Notes: generated from the sequence alone by a model not told the origin. 64,000 nucleotides of DNA from Flavobacterium praedii (GCF_026810365.1 NZ_CP113948.1:3937501-4001500); one strand, 5' to 3'. Shown: positions 34,125-43,796, numbered from the stretch's first letter. A program made the numbers and translations.

Positions 34125-34748
34125 ATGAAAAGACTGCTCTATCCGATTTTGGAATTATTTGGTTATATATTATCTAAGATATTTGACCTTAAATTTTTAA
34201 TGAGGTTTAAATTAGTTAAAAGGTTGATTTATTCTTCTTGGTATAAAAGATTTTTTAAAGTTTATGGTAAAAATTTCAATCTTGACTATCCTTTTTATGG
34301 GTTAGGTCTGGAGTTTGTTGAAATAGGTGATGATTTTATTGGTTGTCCAGGATTAAGAATTGAGGCTTGGTCTAAATATGGGAATGATTATTTTAAGCCA
34401 GAGATTGTCATCGGAAACAATGTTTGTTTTAATTATAATTGTCACATTGGTGGAATTGGGAAGATAATAATAGGAAACAATGTGCTGGTAGGCAGTAATG
34501 TTTTGATTACGGATCATTATCATGGTAAAACAGACGACGAAAGTTTACAAATACCACCTATTTCGAGACCATTGTATTACAAAGGAGAAGTGATAATTGA
34601 AGATAATGTTTGGATTGGGGAGAATGTTTCAATAATGCCAGGTGTAGTAATAGGTGAAAATTGTGTAATAGGAGCTAATTCAGTTGTGACTAAAAGTTTT
34701 CCTAAAAATTCAATAATAGCAGGAGTTCCTGCGAAAAGAATAAATTAA
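34125..34748 (+). CDS. Acyltransferase with left-handed beta-helix (hexapeptide repeat) fold
   Basis: A 207-residue acetyl-CoA-dependent sugar O- or N-acetyltransferase of the WbbJ/Maa-like class. Hexapeptide repeats run from about residue 85 to 200 (IVIGNNVCFNYNCHIGGIG, IIIGNNVLVGSNVLITDHYHG, VIIEDNVWIGENVSIMPGV, VIGENCVIGANSVVTKSF) and end in AGVPAKRI. A histidine in LITDHYHGK is the probable catalytic base. The N-terminus is basic and partly hydrophobic, suggesting membrane association. It would acetylate a sugar of the repeat unit. Confidence 0.88.
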   Translation: MKRLLYPILELFGYILSKIFDLKFLMRFKLVKRLIYSSWYKRFFKVYGKNFNLDYPFYGLGLEFVEIGDDFIGCPGLRIEAWSKYGNDYFKPEIVIGNNVCFNYNCHIGGIGKIIIGNNVLVGSNVLITDHYHGKTDDESLQIPPISRPLYYKGEVIIEDNVWIGENVSIMPGVVIGENCVIGANSVVTKSFPKNSIIAGVPAKRIN

Positions 34749-34750
34749 AA

Positions 34751-36040
34751 ATGAAAAATACAGTTTTTACAATTTGTGCAAAAAATTACATAGGTTTAGC
34801 ATTAGCCCTTGAAAAATCAATAAAAAAACATAATATAGATGTTGATTTTTTTGTTTTTGTTGCAGATGAATTTTCTTTAGAAGAGGAGTTGAAAAATCTT
34901 CCGGACAATGTCATTATTGCTAAGGATGCGATAGGAATTTCAGAAGCTAAATGGCAACAGATGAGTTTTAAATATGATATTACTGAGTTCTGTACTTCCA
35001 TTAAACCATCGTGTTTTAAATATGTTTTAGAACATTTTTCTCCAAATGCCTGTATTTATTTTGATCCTGATATTTTAGTATTTAATTCTTTGGATACTAT
35101 TTTTAATCAATTGGATCAGAAATCTATTATTGTAACTCCACATATTACTACAATTGAGAGAATATATACAGGAAATTTAAATGAAAGAAATTTATTGTTC
35201 TCGGGTATGTTTAATTTGGGTTTTCTAGCTTTGAAAAATGATGAATCTGCAAAGAAAATGCTAGATTGGTGGGAAATTCGTCTTGAAGACAGGTGCTTTC
35301 AGAATATGATGGAAAATTATTTTACAGACCAGAAGTGGATGGATTTTTTGCCCTCATTTTTTCCAACGCAATTATTGATTTCTTCAGATTTAGGATTAAA
35401 TGTTGCACCATGGAACTTTTTTGAGAGAGAAATTGTAAATATTGATGGTGCTTTTTTTGTCAAGAATCGTATTGAAAAGGAGGTGAATAATTTTTACCCA
35501 CTTACATTTGTTCACTTTTCGGGTTATAATTATAATGCTTTGGTTAATGGAGATATTGTCCAGGGGAATATTAAAAATTTTGAAGGTTACAAGGATTTTA
35601 ATGAAATATTTGAGATTTATGCTAACTTTATTAGAGAAAGTGACTTTTTAAAATATATCAAACTCGGTTATTCTTATAATTATTTTTCAGATGGCATTGT
35701 GATTTCTAAAATTTACAGAGGTTTGTTCAGACGATTATTGGAGGATGAAAAAATAAATTCCAACCCATTTGATGAAAAAGGAGGTTTTTATTTGTCTTTG
35801 AAGAGTAGTAAAATCCTTAATACTCATATGCAAAAGATTGATAAAGTAACAATGGATTCGGTTGCAAATATTGAACATAAAACAATTATGATAAATAAAA
35901 TTTTAAGCTTTGTGTTTAAAATAATTGGTGCTAATAAATTCTTTATGATTGTTAGGCTCATGCGTTCGTATTCAAAAATTGAGAACCATGTTTATCTTCT
36001 GAATAAAGATTATTTTAAACAATTTAAAATTAGAAGTTAA
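34751..36040 (+). CDS. Glycosyltransferase, GT8-like GT-A fold
   Basis: A 429-residue protein. The first 250 residues look like a GT-A glycosyltransferase related to family 8: MKNTVFTICAKNYIGLALALEKSIKKH at the start, CIYFDPDILVFNSL with the DxD metal motif, SGMFNLGFLALKND and NVAPWNFFEREI. The C-terminal 150 residues show no recognised domain. Two bases separate it from the acetyltransferase gene and one base from the next transferase gene. Donor unknown; GT8 members often use UDP-sugars and retain configuration. Confidence 0.78.
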   Translation: MKNTVFTICAKNYIGLALALEKSIKKHNIDVDFFVFVADEFSLEEELKNLPDNVIIAKDAIGISEAKWQQMSFKYDITEFCTSIKPSCFKYVLEHFSPNACIYFDPDILVFNSLDTIFNQLDQKSIIVTPHITTIERIYTGNLNERNLLFSGMFNLGFLALKNDESAKKMLDWWEIRLEDRCFQNMMENYFTDQKWMDFLPSFFPTQLLISSDLGLNVAPWNFFEREIVNIDGAFFVKNRIEKEVNNFYPLTFVHFSGYNYNALVNGDIVQGNIKNFEGYKDFNEIFEIYANFIRESDFLKYIKLGYSYNYFSDGIVISKIYRGLFRRLLEDEKINSNPFDEKGGFYLSLKSSKILNTHMQKIDKVTMDSVANIEHKTIMINKILSFVFKIIGANKFFMIVRLMRSYSKIENHVYLLNKDYFKQFKIRS

Positions 36041-36041
36041 A

Positions 36042-37094
36042 TTGATTACATTTTTTGGTTACAATAGTATGTTTAAACACAAACGTGGGGTTGAGAATGT
36101 GATTCATTTTCAATCACTGGCAAGTCCTTTTCTAATAAATTATTATTTGCATTGGGACACTTGTTCTAGTGTAAGAAGATACAGAAATCTCGTTTGCATA
36201 GGTGTTAAGAAAAATTTTTTTTGGGTTATTAATCTAAATTTTCTCTTATTCAAAATTAAAAAAAGAAATAAAAAAATATTCATACACTCCCATAATCCGC
36301 TTATGAGTATAATGAGTGTGTATCAGAGCAATTTGTTTACAGTTCATGATGCTTTGTATTATCTCACACGAGTTACGAAACACAAATTGAACAAGATTTT
36401 TTGGTTGTTGGAAAAAATTCTTTATCGCCGTTGTGGTTACGTTCATTTTATTTCCAGTTATGCCAAAAAGATGAGTTTGTATAAAAGCAGTAATAACTAT
36501 ATTATAGTTCCTAATACTTCGCATTTTGAAACTTTTGAAATCGATAATCTTTATATAAATGATAATTTAAAAAAGTTTAATTCAGATGTTATAAAGGTTT
36601 TTACAGTTAGAAGCATTGAGGAAAGAGCATTAATTAACTTGATTGTTGCCGTAGCAGAAAAACTAAAAGCAAAAAAGATTGAATTTTTGATTGCAGGAAA
36701 AGGTCCTTTATTGGATTTTTACAAGATAGAAATAAAAAATTTAGGGTTGGAGAATATTTCGCTTTTGGGGTATGTTTCTGATGATGATTTGATACAATAT
36801 TATAAAGATTGTGATTTGGTTCTTGTTCCTGCAGCCTATGGTGAAGGCTTTGGATTACCCATAATTGAAGGGTATTTGTTTGATAAACCTGTAATATCAT
36901 CTAATGTTTGTGCTATTCCCGATGTTATTATTTCTGATGAGTTTCTTTTTGAGAATACTGTTGAGAGTATTATTTCTAAACTTTATTTTGCTAAGGAGCA
37001 AAAAAAATGTCAATTTAGGAATTATTATGAAGAACGCTTTTCAAACAAAGTAGTGATATCAAAAATGAATGACTTGTATAAAAATCTGCTTTAA
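36042..37094 (+). CDS. Glycosyltransferase family 4
   Basis: A 350-residue GT-B transferase. The donor domain is clear: IKVFTVRSIEERALINLIVAV, FLIAGKGPLLDFY, and CDLVLVPAAYGEGFGLPIIEGYLFDKP with the EGFGLPxxE motif. It begins at TTG 36042, one base after the preceding stop; the next in-frame ATG (36069) would remove nine residues. Its stop codon overlaps the ATG of the polymerase gene (TAATG), a sign of coupling. Confidence 0.85.
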   Translation: MITFFGYNSMFKHKRGVENVIHFQSLASPFLINYYLHWDTCSSVRRYRNLVCIGVKKNFFWVINLNFLLFKIKKRNKKIFIHSHNPLMSIMSVYQSNLFTVHDALYYLTRVTKHKLNKIFWLLEKILYRRCGYVHFISSYAKKMSLYKSSNNYIIVPNTSHFETFEIDNLYINDNLKKFNSDVIKVFTVRSIEERALINLIVAVAEKLKAKKIEFLIAGKGPLLDFYKIEIKNLGLENISLLGYVSDDDLIQYYKDCDLVLVPAAYGEGFGLPIIEGYLFDKPVISSNVCAIPDVIISDEFLFENTVESIISKLYFAKEQKKCQFRNYYEERFSNKVVISKMNDLYKNLL

Positions 37095-38209
37095 TGGAAG
37101 TTTACATAATTACGTTACTGTTCATTTTTGTTTTTGGTTTTGTTGATTTAAGGCTAAAATTAACTGACTCGCAAAGAAATTGGTTAGTGTCTTTTTTGTA
37201 CGTCATAATTGTAATTCAAATAGGATTGCGATGGGAAACAGGGTCGGATTGGGTTCCTTATTTAGAGAATTTTCAAAACACAGATGATTACGGTACTGTT
37301 CTTATAAATGCTTTAATTGGTTATGAAATTGGTTATGGTTTTTTTGCTTTTTTGATAAAAAAGCTGTTCGATAATTATAGTTTTTTTTTGTTAATACATG
37401 CTCTAATATTTTATTGGGGTATTTTTAGGGCAGCTAAAAAATATAGTCCTTATTTCTTTGTAGCCTTGTTGTTTTTTTATGCAACAAATTTGGGAATGGT
37501 TGGCTCTAACCGTCAGTTGTTGGCTATTGTTATTTGTTTATATTCCTTAAGATTTGTTTTTGAACGAAAATTACTAAAATTTATTGGGGTTATTGGTGTT
37601 GCTTGTTTGTTTCATACCACTGCATTTTTGTTTGCAGTATATTATTTTTTAGATAGGAATTTCAAAACAGTTACAGTAGTTACGGTATTAATCATATCTT
37701 TAATCTTAGGAAAAACAGATTTACCATTTCAAGTATTTTCAAAATTTGGAGGACTATTTGGCGAATTAGCAGCTTCAAAAACTACTGCCTATTCAGAAGG
37801 AGCAAAAGATGTTTTGGCTGAGGCGAGTTTAAGTGTTTTTGGTTTGATAAAAAGATTATTTTTTATAGCTATTTTCACCTATAACTATTCTTTTTTATCG
37901 AAAAAACTGTCTTATTATAAAGTACTGTATAATGGATATGTTTTTGGAATGGTAATTTATTTTCTTTTTGCCAGTTCTTTATTAATTTTAGTGAATAGGG
38001 GTTCGTTGTATTTTAATATTATGGAGAGTCTTTTAATTTCATGCCAGTTTTTGATTTTTAGTAGACGATTAGATAAAGTGTATGTGTATTTTTTATTGCT
38101 GTTAATTTCAATTGTGTTTTTATTTCAATCCATTACAGCCTATCCAGAATTGTTTGCCCCCTATAAAGGTGTTTTTTATAACTCTGAATTTCAGAGAACT
38201 ATGTTTTAA
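37094..38209 (+). CDS. wzy: EpsG-family polysaccharide polymerase (Wzy-like)
   Basis: A 371-residue membrane protein with about ten hydrophobic helices. QIGLRWETGSDWVPYLENF matches the conserved GxDwxxY region of EpsG-type polymerases; SNRQLLAIVICLYSLRF and LFHTTAFLFAVYYFL match the later conserved R and H motifs. It is predicted to polymerise flipped repeat units in the periplasm. It is the only Wzy candidate in the window and lies in the same operon as the Wzx flippase. Confidence 0.85.
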   Translation: MEVYIITLLFIFVFGFVDLRLKLTDSQRNWLVSFLYVIIVIQIGLRWETGSDWVPYLENFQNTDDYGTVLINALIGYEIGYGFFAFLIKKLFDNYSFFLLIHALIFYWGIFRAAKKYSPYFFVALLFFYATNLGMVGSNRQLLAIVICLYSLRFVFERKLLKFIGVIGVACLFHTTAFLFAVYYFLDRNFKTVTVVTVLIISLILGKTDLPFQVFSKFGGLFGELAASKTTAYSEGAKDVLAEASLSVFGLIKRLFFIAIFTYNYSFLSKKLSYYKVLYNGYVFGMVIYFLFASSLLILVNRGSLYFNIMESLLISCQFLIFSRRLDKVYVYFLLLLISIVFLFQSITAYPELFAPYKGVFYNSEFQRTMF

Positions 38210-38220
38210 ATTGTATAGAT

Positions 38221-39321
38221 ATGAATTTGATTATTGATAACATAATTTTTTCGCTACAAAAATCAGGTGGGATTTCGGTGTATTGGTTTGAAATTATGAG
38301 CAATATTTTGAAACAATTTTGCACAACTACTTTTTTTGTTGAAGAAAATAAACCATTAGGAAATTTATTTAGGGATCAATTAATAATTGACAATACTCAG
38401 ATTGTAGAAAATAATAATGAATTACTTCATTATTTTTCAAGATATAGAACTATTAAAATTAAGAATAGGAATGAACAGTTTATTTTTCATTCTTCATACT
38501 ATAGAACATTAAGTAAATCTGTTAAAAAGAATAATCAAGTTAGAGAAGTCGTTACAGTTCATGATTATACTTATGAACGCTTTAGTTCTGGCCCCAAAAA
38601 ATGGCTACATTCTTGGCAAAAGAAAAAAGCAATAGCTGCAGCTGATGTAGTAATATGTATTTCTGAAAATACAAAGAAGGACTTATTGTATTTTTCGCCT
38701 GAATTTTCTATTAAAGATATTAAGGTTATTTACAATGGGGTATCCTCGGATTATTATAAAATACCAGAAGCGAGTAGTAACAGTAGTAATCCCTTTTTCT
38801 TATTTGTTGGTTCTAGAACTTCCTATAAGAATTTTGATTTTGCAGTTAAATCAGTGGCTTCACTTGATAACTATCATCTTAAAATTGTTGGGGGACAGTT
38901 ATCTCAAAAAGAAATACAATTTTTGGATAACTATTTAAAAGGGAGATGGATCTATTTGGGTATAATAAGTAATACTGAATTGAATACTTCTTATAATGCC
39001 GCATTTGCTTTGTTATATCCGTCTTCTTATGAAGGTTTTGGTATTCCACTTGTAGAAGCGATGAAGGCAGGTTGTCCATTTATTGCTTTGCAATGCTCTT
39101 CAATTACAGAAGTTGCTGGCAATGCTGGTTTTTTGATGAATACTTTAAGTATAGATCAATTTAAAGAGGGTGTTGTATTTATTCAAACTAAAAGAGACGA
39201 AATTATTGAAAAGGGATTACAACAATCTCATTTGTATTCTTGGGATAAATGTTATGCTGAGGTTGTTGCAATCTATAAAGAATTGTATAAAGAATTAATT
39301 ATTAATAAAGAAAATAAGTAA
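38221..39321 (+). CDS. Glycosyltransferase family 4 (mannosyltransferase-like)
   Basis: A 366-residue GT-B transferase. VTVHDYTYERFSSGPKKW and ADVVICISENTKKDLL in the acceptor domain, and FFLFVGSRTSYKNFDFAVKSV, LLYPSSYEGFGIPLVEAMKAGCP in the donor domain are typical of RfaB/MtfB-like mannosyl- or rhamnosyltransferases. GDP-mannose and dTDP-rhamnose are both made from genes in this window, so either donor is plausible. Two bases separate it from the following epimerase gene. Confidence 0.87.
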   Translation: MNLIIDNIIFSLQKSGGISVYWFEIMSNILKQFCTTTFFVEENKPLGNLFRDQLIIDNTQIVENNNELLHYFSRYRTIKIKNRNEQFIFHSSYYRTLSKSVKKNNQVREVVTVHDYTYERFSSGPKKWLHSWQKKKAIAAADVVICISENTKKDLLYFSPEFSIKDIKVIYNGVSSDYYKIPEASSNSSNPFFLFVGSRTSYKNFDFAVKSVASLDNYHLKIVGGQLSQKEIQFLDNYLKGRWIYLGIISNTELNTSYNAAFALLYPSSYEGFGIPLVEAMKAGCPFIALQCSSITEVAGNAGFLMNTLSIDQFKEGVVFIQTKRDEIIEKGLQQSHLYSWDKCYAEVVAIYKELYKELIINKENK

Positions 39322-39323
39322 GC

Positions 39324-40328
39324 ATGAAAAAAGTAATTGTATTAGGAGGCGGCGGTTTCATAGGAGGTCACTTGGCAAAAAGATTAAAGAATGAAGGATG
39401 TTATGTTCGAATAGCCGATATTAAGAATCATGAGTATTTTGATCATCAAGAAATTTGTCATGAATTTATTTTGGCAGATTTGCGTGATCCTAAGGCAGTT
39501 GAATTGGTAATTGGAGAAGGGTATGACGAGGTATATCAGTTGGCCGCAGATATGGGTGGAGCAGGTTATATTTTTACAGGAGATAACGATGCGAATGTTA
39601 TGCATAATTCGGCACTTATAAATTTGAATGTGGTTCACGAGTGTGTGAAGAAAAATATTAAAAAAGTTTTTTATTCATCTTCTGCCTGTATGTATCCTGA
39701 ACACAATCAATTGGATCCAGATAATCCTAATTGTGAAGAATCATCAGCTTATCCAGCAAATCCAGATTCAGAGTATGGATGGGAAAAATTATTTAGCGAG
39801 CGTTTGTATTTTGCTTTTAATAGGAATTACAAATTAGATGTAAGAGTAGCTAGATTTCATAATATTTTTGGTCCACAGGGGACTTGGATGGGTGGAAAAG
39901 AAAAGGCTCCAGCAGCAATGTCAAGAAAAGCAGCTGAAGCAGCTGTAGGAAGTTCTTTTGAAGTATGGGGTGATGGATTACAAACAAGAAGTTTTCTCTA
40001 TGTTGATGAATGTGTTGAGGCAGTTCTGAGGATGATGGAAAGTGATTTCTTGGGTCCTGTAAATATTGGGTCAGATGAAATGGTTACGATTAATCAATTA
40101 GCTGAAATGGCAATAAAAATTAGCGGTAAAAATATTGCAATTAAAAACATAGCAGGTGAAGAGTTTATTCAGAAATATGGTTTTAAATGCCCTGAGGGTG
40201 TTAGAGGAAGAAATTCAGATAATAGACTTTATGAAGAAAAAATACAATGGAGAGTATCAGAACCACTTGAAAAAGGAATGATCAAAACATTTACTTGGAT
40301 TAATGATCAAGTGAAAAAATCAATTTAA
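39324..40328 (+). CDS. GDP-mannose 3,5-epimerase-like enzyme
   Basis: A 334-residue extended SDR epimerase with strong resemblance by eye to plant GDP-mannose 3,5-epimerase (GME), which makes GDP-L-galactose and GDP-L-gulose. VYQLAADMGGAGYIFTGD, FYSSSACMYPEH with the catalytic Cys122, SEYGWEK (Tyr151, Lys155), VARFHNIFGPQGTWMGGKEKAP with the second catalytic lysine, DGLQTRSFLYVDECVEAVLR and GVRGRNSDN all correspond. A short insertion (EFIQKYGFKCP) precedes the last motif. manC at 42608 provides GDP-mannose from the same region. The exact product needs biochemistry; other NDP-hexose epimerases are possible. Confidence 0.75.
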   Translation: MKKVIVLGGGGFIGGHLAKRLKNEGCYVRIADIKNHEYFDHQEICHEFILADLRDPKAVELVIGEGYDEVYQLAADMGGAGYIFTGDNDANVMHNSALINLNVVHECVKKNIKKVFYSSSACMYPEHNQLDPDNPNCEESSAYPANPDSEYGWEKLFSERLYFAFNRNYKLDVRVARFHNIFGPQGTWMGGKEKAPAAMSRKAAEAAVGSSFEVWGDGLQTRSFLYVDECVEAVLRMMESDFLGPVNIGSDEMVTINQLAEMAIKISGKNIAIKNIAGEEFIQKYGFKCPEGVRGRNSDNRLYEEKIQWRVSEPLEKGMIKTFTWINDQVKKSI

Positions 40329-40348
40329 TGTATTAGAAAAATGTTACA

Positions 40349-40393
40349 CAGGAAATTACCGCTAATAATACAATGGTAATTTCCTGTTTTTAT
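40349..40393 (+). terminator. Strong terminator ending the Wzx/Wzy operon
   Basis: ACAGGAAATTACC (40349-40361) pairs perfectly with GGTAATTTCCTGT (40376-40388), a 13-bp stem followed by TTTTTAT. It separates the epimerase gene from the next glycosyltransferase. Confidence 0.88.
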
Positions 40394-40450
40394 AAATTTA
40401 AAATTATTTAGAGTATTCCTTTTAAATATATTTAGTAATCAAAAAGTATT

Positions 40451-41674
40451 TTGAAATTATTATTAATTACACAGGTGTTTTATCCAGATACTGTTTCAGT
40501 TTCACAACATTTATGGGATTTAGCCGAGCATTTACAAAATAACGGACATGAAATTTCTGTTTTTACTAGTAAATATCCCTATGAAGAAAAAAACACAAAA
40601 TATTCTGATTTTGAGGTTATAAATGGGATCAAGATATATCGAATTAGTCAGTCTAAACTAGGTAAAGGAAATCCTTTTTTTCGAATAATTGATTTCTTTA
40701 CTTTTAGTTTTAATATAGGTATCAAATTATTATTTGTTAAGAAAAATAAATATGATGTTATATTGGGGACTACTGTTCCTCCTTTATTGTCTTTTTTAGG
40801 GGTTGTAATATCAAAATTTAATAAAATACCATTCTATTATTGGGTTATGGATTTACAGCCTGAATTGTCTATAGCTTCTCATTTGATCAAAAAAGATTCT
40901 TTGGCGGCTAAGTTTTTTACAACCATTGGGAATTATAGTATAAAAGAATCTAAAAAGATTATATCTCTCGATAAATTTATGACTGAATATTTGATTGGAA
41001 GAGGAGCTGAAAAAAAGGATGTTTTTACTATTCCTGTTTGGCCTGTAATTGATAAAATATATGAAGGAAAGAGAAATGAAAATCCTTTCAGAATTGAAAA
41101 TGATTTCGGAGATAAAATTGTAATAATGTATTCAGGGAATCATGCTTATGTACATCCTTTAGACACTTTGTTAAATGTTACAAAATTATTAGAGAACGAT
41201 AATCGTTTTTTGTTTGTTTTTGTAGGGGGAGGCGTTAGGAAAAAAGATGTTTCTGATTTTAAATTTAATAATAAATTAGAAAATATAATTCAACTCCCTT
41301 TTCAACCAAGAGAAAATATTCACAATTCATTAGGAGCATCTGATGTACAGGTTGTTATAATGGGAAATAATCAAGTAGGTTTTACTCATCCAAATAAAAT
41401 TTATGGGGCAATGTTTGTTGGAAAACCTATTTTGTATATAGGTCCAAAGCAATCTCATGTGACTGAAATAATTTCAGATTTAGATGGAAATATAATGGCT
41501 GATCATAATGATGAAAACACTATTGTGAATGGTTTGTTAGAGTTTGCAAATTTAAATGACACCCAAAAAGAAGAGATTGGTTTGAATAATCTTAAATACG
41601 TTAATGACAACTTTTCTCCAACAATTCTAAAAAATAAAATGTTAGAAGCTATTGTAAATTTATTCAAACTATAA
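40451..41674 (+). CDS. Glycosyltransferase family 4, WbuB-like
   Basis: A 407-residue GT-B transferase resembling WbuB/Fnl-type enzymes that add an N-acetyl-6-deoxyhexosamine or GlcNAc. LLLITQVFYPDTVSVSQHLWDLAEHL, YYWVMDLQPELS, KIISLDKFMTEYLIGRGA, VIMYSGNHAYVHPLDTLL and GFTHPNKIYGAMFVGKPILY (with the donor-domain Lys/Tyr motif) are typical. The start is TTG 40451; no ATG precedes the domain. With the WbpV-like reductase and ManC genes it forms a separate unit after the terminator at 40349. Confidence 0.85.
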   Translation: MKLLLITQVFYPDTVSVSQHLWDLAEHLQNNGHEISVFTSKYPYEEKNTKYSDFEVINGIKIYRISQSKLGKGNPFFRIIDFFTFSFNIGIKLLFVKKNKYDVILGTTVPPLLSFLGVVISKFNKIPFYYWVMDLQPELSIASHLIKKDSLAAKFFTTIGNYSIKESKKIISLDKFMTEYLIGRGAEKKDVFTIPVWPVIDKIYEGKRNENPFRIENDFGDKIVIMYSGNHAYVHPLDTLLNVTKLLENDNRFLFVFVGGGVRKKDVSDFKFNNKLENIIQLPFQPRENIHNSLGASDVQVVIMGNNQVGFTHPNKIYGAMFVGKPILYIGPKQSHVTEIISDLDGNIMADHNDENTIVNGLLEFANLNDTQKEEIGLNNLKYVNDNFSPTILKNKMLEAIVNLFKL

Positions 41675-41693
41675 ATATTGCATTTAAATTATT

Positions 41694-42587
41694 ATGAAAA
41701 TTATCATCACAGGAGCTAAAGGATTTGTTGGAACTAATCTTATGACCTATTTACAACATTCATATGTGATGCAATCATTGAGTGTTAGGTACATCCCCAA
41801 TCAGCAAATTGAGATAAAAGGTGATGTAATTATTCATTTAGCTGGTAAAGCTCACGATTTAAAAAAAGTGTCCAATCCGCAGGATTATTACGAAGCTAAT
41901 TTTGAGTTAACCAAGCAACTTTTTGATGCTTTTTTAGCTTCGGAGTCGGCTGTTTTTATTTTCATGAGTACAGTAAAAGCAGTGGCAGATGAAGTAAAGG
42001 GGATATTGAGCGAAGACGAAATACCAAATCCTAAAACCCATTATGGTATTGCCAAACATCAAGCAGAGCAATACATTTTGAACCAGAAATTACCGGAGGG
42101 AAAGCGCGTTTATATACTTAGACCCTGTATGATTCATGGTGCTGGAAACAAAGGGAACCTCAATTTATTGTACCAATTGGTTGTTAAAGGACTGCCTTGG
42201 CCTTTGGGAGCTTTTGAAAATCAGCGTTCTTTTTTGAGTATTGAAAATCTTTGTTTTGTGATTAAAGAATTACTAGGGAATACTTCTATTCCTTCGGGAG
42301 TGTATCAAGTAGCAGATGATGATGTCTTGTCTACAAACGAATTGATTCAATTAATAGGAAAGGTTTTGGATAAAAAAAGTAGAATACTCAATTTATCAAA
42401 AAATGCGATAAGCTTGCTGGCTAAATTAGGGGATTATCTGCATTTACCCTTAAATTCAGAACGTTTACAAAAGTTAACCGAGAATTATGTGGTAAGTAAT
42501 CAAAAAATAATAAAGACTATTGGGAAAGAGTTGCCTATTTCTTGTGAAGAAGGCTTGATAATGACTTTTAGATCATTTAAGAAATAA
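41694..42587 (+). CDS. NAD-dependent sugar reductase/epimerase, WbpV/QuiC-like
   Basis: A 297-residue SDR protein. MKIIITGAKGFVGTNLM is the NAD motif, HLAGKAHDLKKVSNPQDYYEAN and FMSTVKAVADE, HYGIAKHQAEQYI (YxxxK) and LRPCMIHGAGNKGNLNLL follow the WbpV/QuiC pattern. These enzymes reduce UDP-4-keto-6-deoxy-GlcNAc, made by WbpM-like dehydratases, to UDP-QuiNAc or UDP-FucNAc. A WbpM-like gene (49964) and a WbpL-like transferase (48152) are in the window, supporting this role. Substrate is inferred from family and context. Confidence 0.78.
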   Translation: MKIIITGAKGFVGTNLMTYLQHSYVMQSLSVRYIPNQQIEIKGDVIIHLAGKAHDLKKVSNPQDYYEANFELTKQLFDAFLASESAVFIFMSTVKAVADEVKGILSEDEIPNPKTHYGIAKHQAEQYILNQKLPEGKRVYILRPCMIHGAGNKGNLNLLYQLVVKGLPWPLGAFENQRSFLSIENLCFVIKELLGNTSIPSGVYQVADDDVLSTNELIQLIGKVLDKKSRILNLSKNAISLLAKLGDYLHLPLNSERLQKLTENYVVSNQKIIKTIGKELPISCEEGLIMTFRSFKK

Positions 42588-42607
42588 AAGACAATAAAAA
42601 TAAAATA

Positions 42608-43696
42608 ATGACAGAAACTAAAAGTAACACCTATGTCCTCATTATGGCAGGTGGTGTGGGAAGTCGGTTTTGGCCAAAGAGTCGTAATCACTTTCCGAAA
42701 CAGTTTATAGACATATTGGGAATTGGGAAATCGTTGTTGCAACTCACTTACGAACGATTTGAAAAAATCTGTCTTAAGGAAAATATCTATATACTGAGCA
42801 ATCAGCAATATTTGGGTTTGATACAGGAACAACTGAGCGGTATAGCAGTAAGCAATATTTTACTGGAACCAAGTCGCAACAACACCGCACCTTGTATTGC
42901 CTATGCTTCCTATAAAATCCTAAAACAGAATCCGGATGCAAATATAGTAGTTGCACCATCAGATCATTTGATTTTGAAGGAAACGGAGTTTTTGAGTAAA
43001 ATTGAGCAAGCCCTTGATTATACCGCAGCAAATGATGCTTTGGTTACTCTAGGGATTAGCCCTACACGACCAGATACCGGTTATGGGTATATTAATTTTC
43101 AAAAAGAGGGGATTGATGGGGTGCACCAAGTGGAGAAATTTTTAGAAAAACCTGTTTTAGAAAAAGCTCAAGAATATTTGGTAAGTGGTGATTATTTATG
43201 GAATGCAGGGATTTTTATTTGGCGCGCCCAAAGCATCCAAACTGCTTTTCAAAAATATGCCTCGGAAATAGACGTCTTGTTTTCCAAAGGGAATGAAGTT
43301 TATAACACTAGTGCCGAAGTTGATTTTATAAACGAGAATTATCCTAAAAGTCCGAATATTTCCATTGATTATGCGATATTGGAAAAAGCGGATAATGTCT
43401 TTACCCTTCCCGCCGATATCGGTTGGTCAGATTTGGGCACTTGGGCTTCTTTACATGACGTTGCAGAAAAAGACAATGATAATAATGCTTTGAGTGTAGA
43501 TCATTTGCATCTAGAAGATACTCAAAATTGCATTATTCATTTGCCTAAAGGAAAAGCGGCCGTAATTAAAGGATTGGAAGATTTTATTGTGGTTGATGAT
43601 GGTAAAGTATTGTTGATTTATCCAAAAGGGAATGAACAGGAGATAAAGGCAGTCGCAGGGAAGATGGTGGTTGAGTTTGGGGAGGAGTATTTGTAG
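42608..43696 (+). CDS. manC: Mannose-1-phosphate guanylyltransferase
   Basis: Forms GDP-mannose from GTP and mannose-1-phosphate. The 362-residue protein has YVLIMAGGVGSRFWPKSRNHFPKQFID at the N-terminus, LEPSRNNTAPCIAYAS, VVAPSDHLI and VEKFLEKPVLEKAQEYL. It stops after the nucleotidyltransferase and short beta-helix parts, so the C-terminal isomerase domain of bifunctional ManC/AlgA is absent; no phosphomannomutase is seen nearby. GDP-mannose would feed the GME-like epimerase and mannosyltransferases. A heptameric array starts two bases after its stop codon. Confidence 0.95.
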   Translation: MTETKSNTYVLIMAGGVGSRFWPKSRNHFPKQFIDILGIGKSLLQLTYERFEKICLKENIYILSNQQYLGLIQEQLSGIAVSNILLEPSRNNTAPCIAYASYKILKQNPDANIVVAPSDHLILKETEFLSKIEQALDYTAANDALVTLGISPTRPDTGYGYINFQKEGIDGVHQVEKFLEKPVLEKAQEYLVSGDYLWNAGIFIWRAQSIQTAFQKYASEIDVLFSKGNEVYNTSAEVDFINENYPKSPNISIDYAILEKADNVFTLPADIGWSDLGTWASLHDVAEKDNDNNALSVDHLHLEDTQNCIIHLPKGKAAVIKGLEDFIVVDDGKVLLIYPKGNEQEIKAVAGKMVVEFGEEYL

Positions 43697-43698
43697 AA

Positions 43699-43796
43699 GT
43701 GAATAGTGAATAGTGAATAGTGAATAGTGAATAGTGAATGGTGAATGGTGAATGGTGAATGGTGAATGGTGAATGGTGAGTTGTGAATGGTGAGTT
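43699..43796 (+). repeat. Heptameric array (GTGAATA/GTGAATG), 14 units
   Basis: Fourteen perfectly phased units: five GTGAATA, six GTGAATG, then GTGAGTT, GTGAATG, GTGAGTT. The array begins two bases after the manC stop codon. The homogeneity of the first eleven units suggests recent expansion. Confidence 0.96.
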
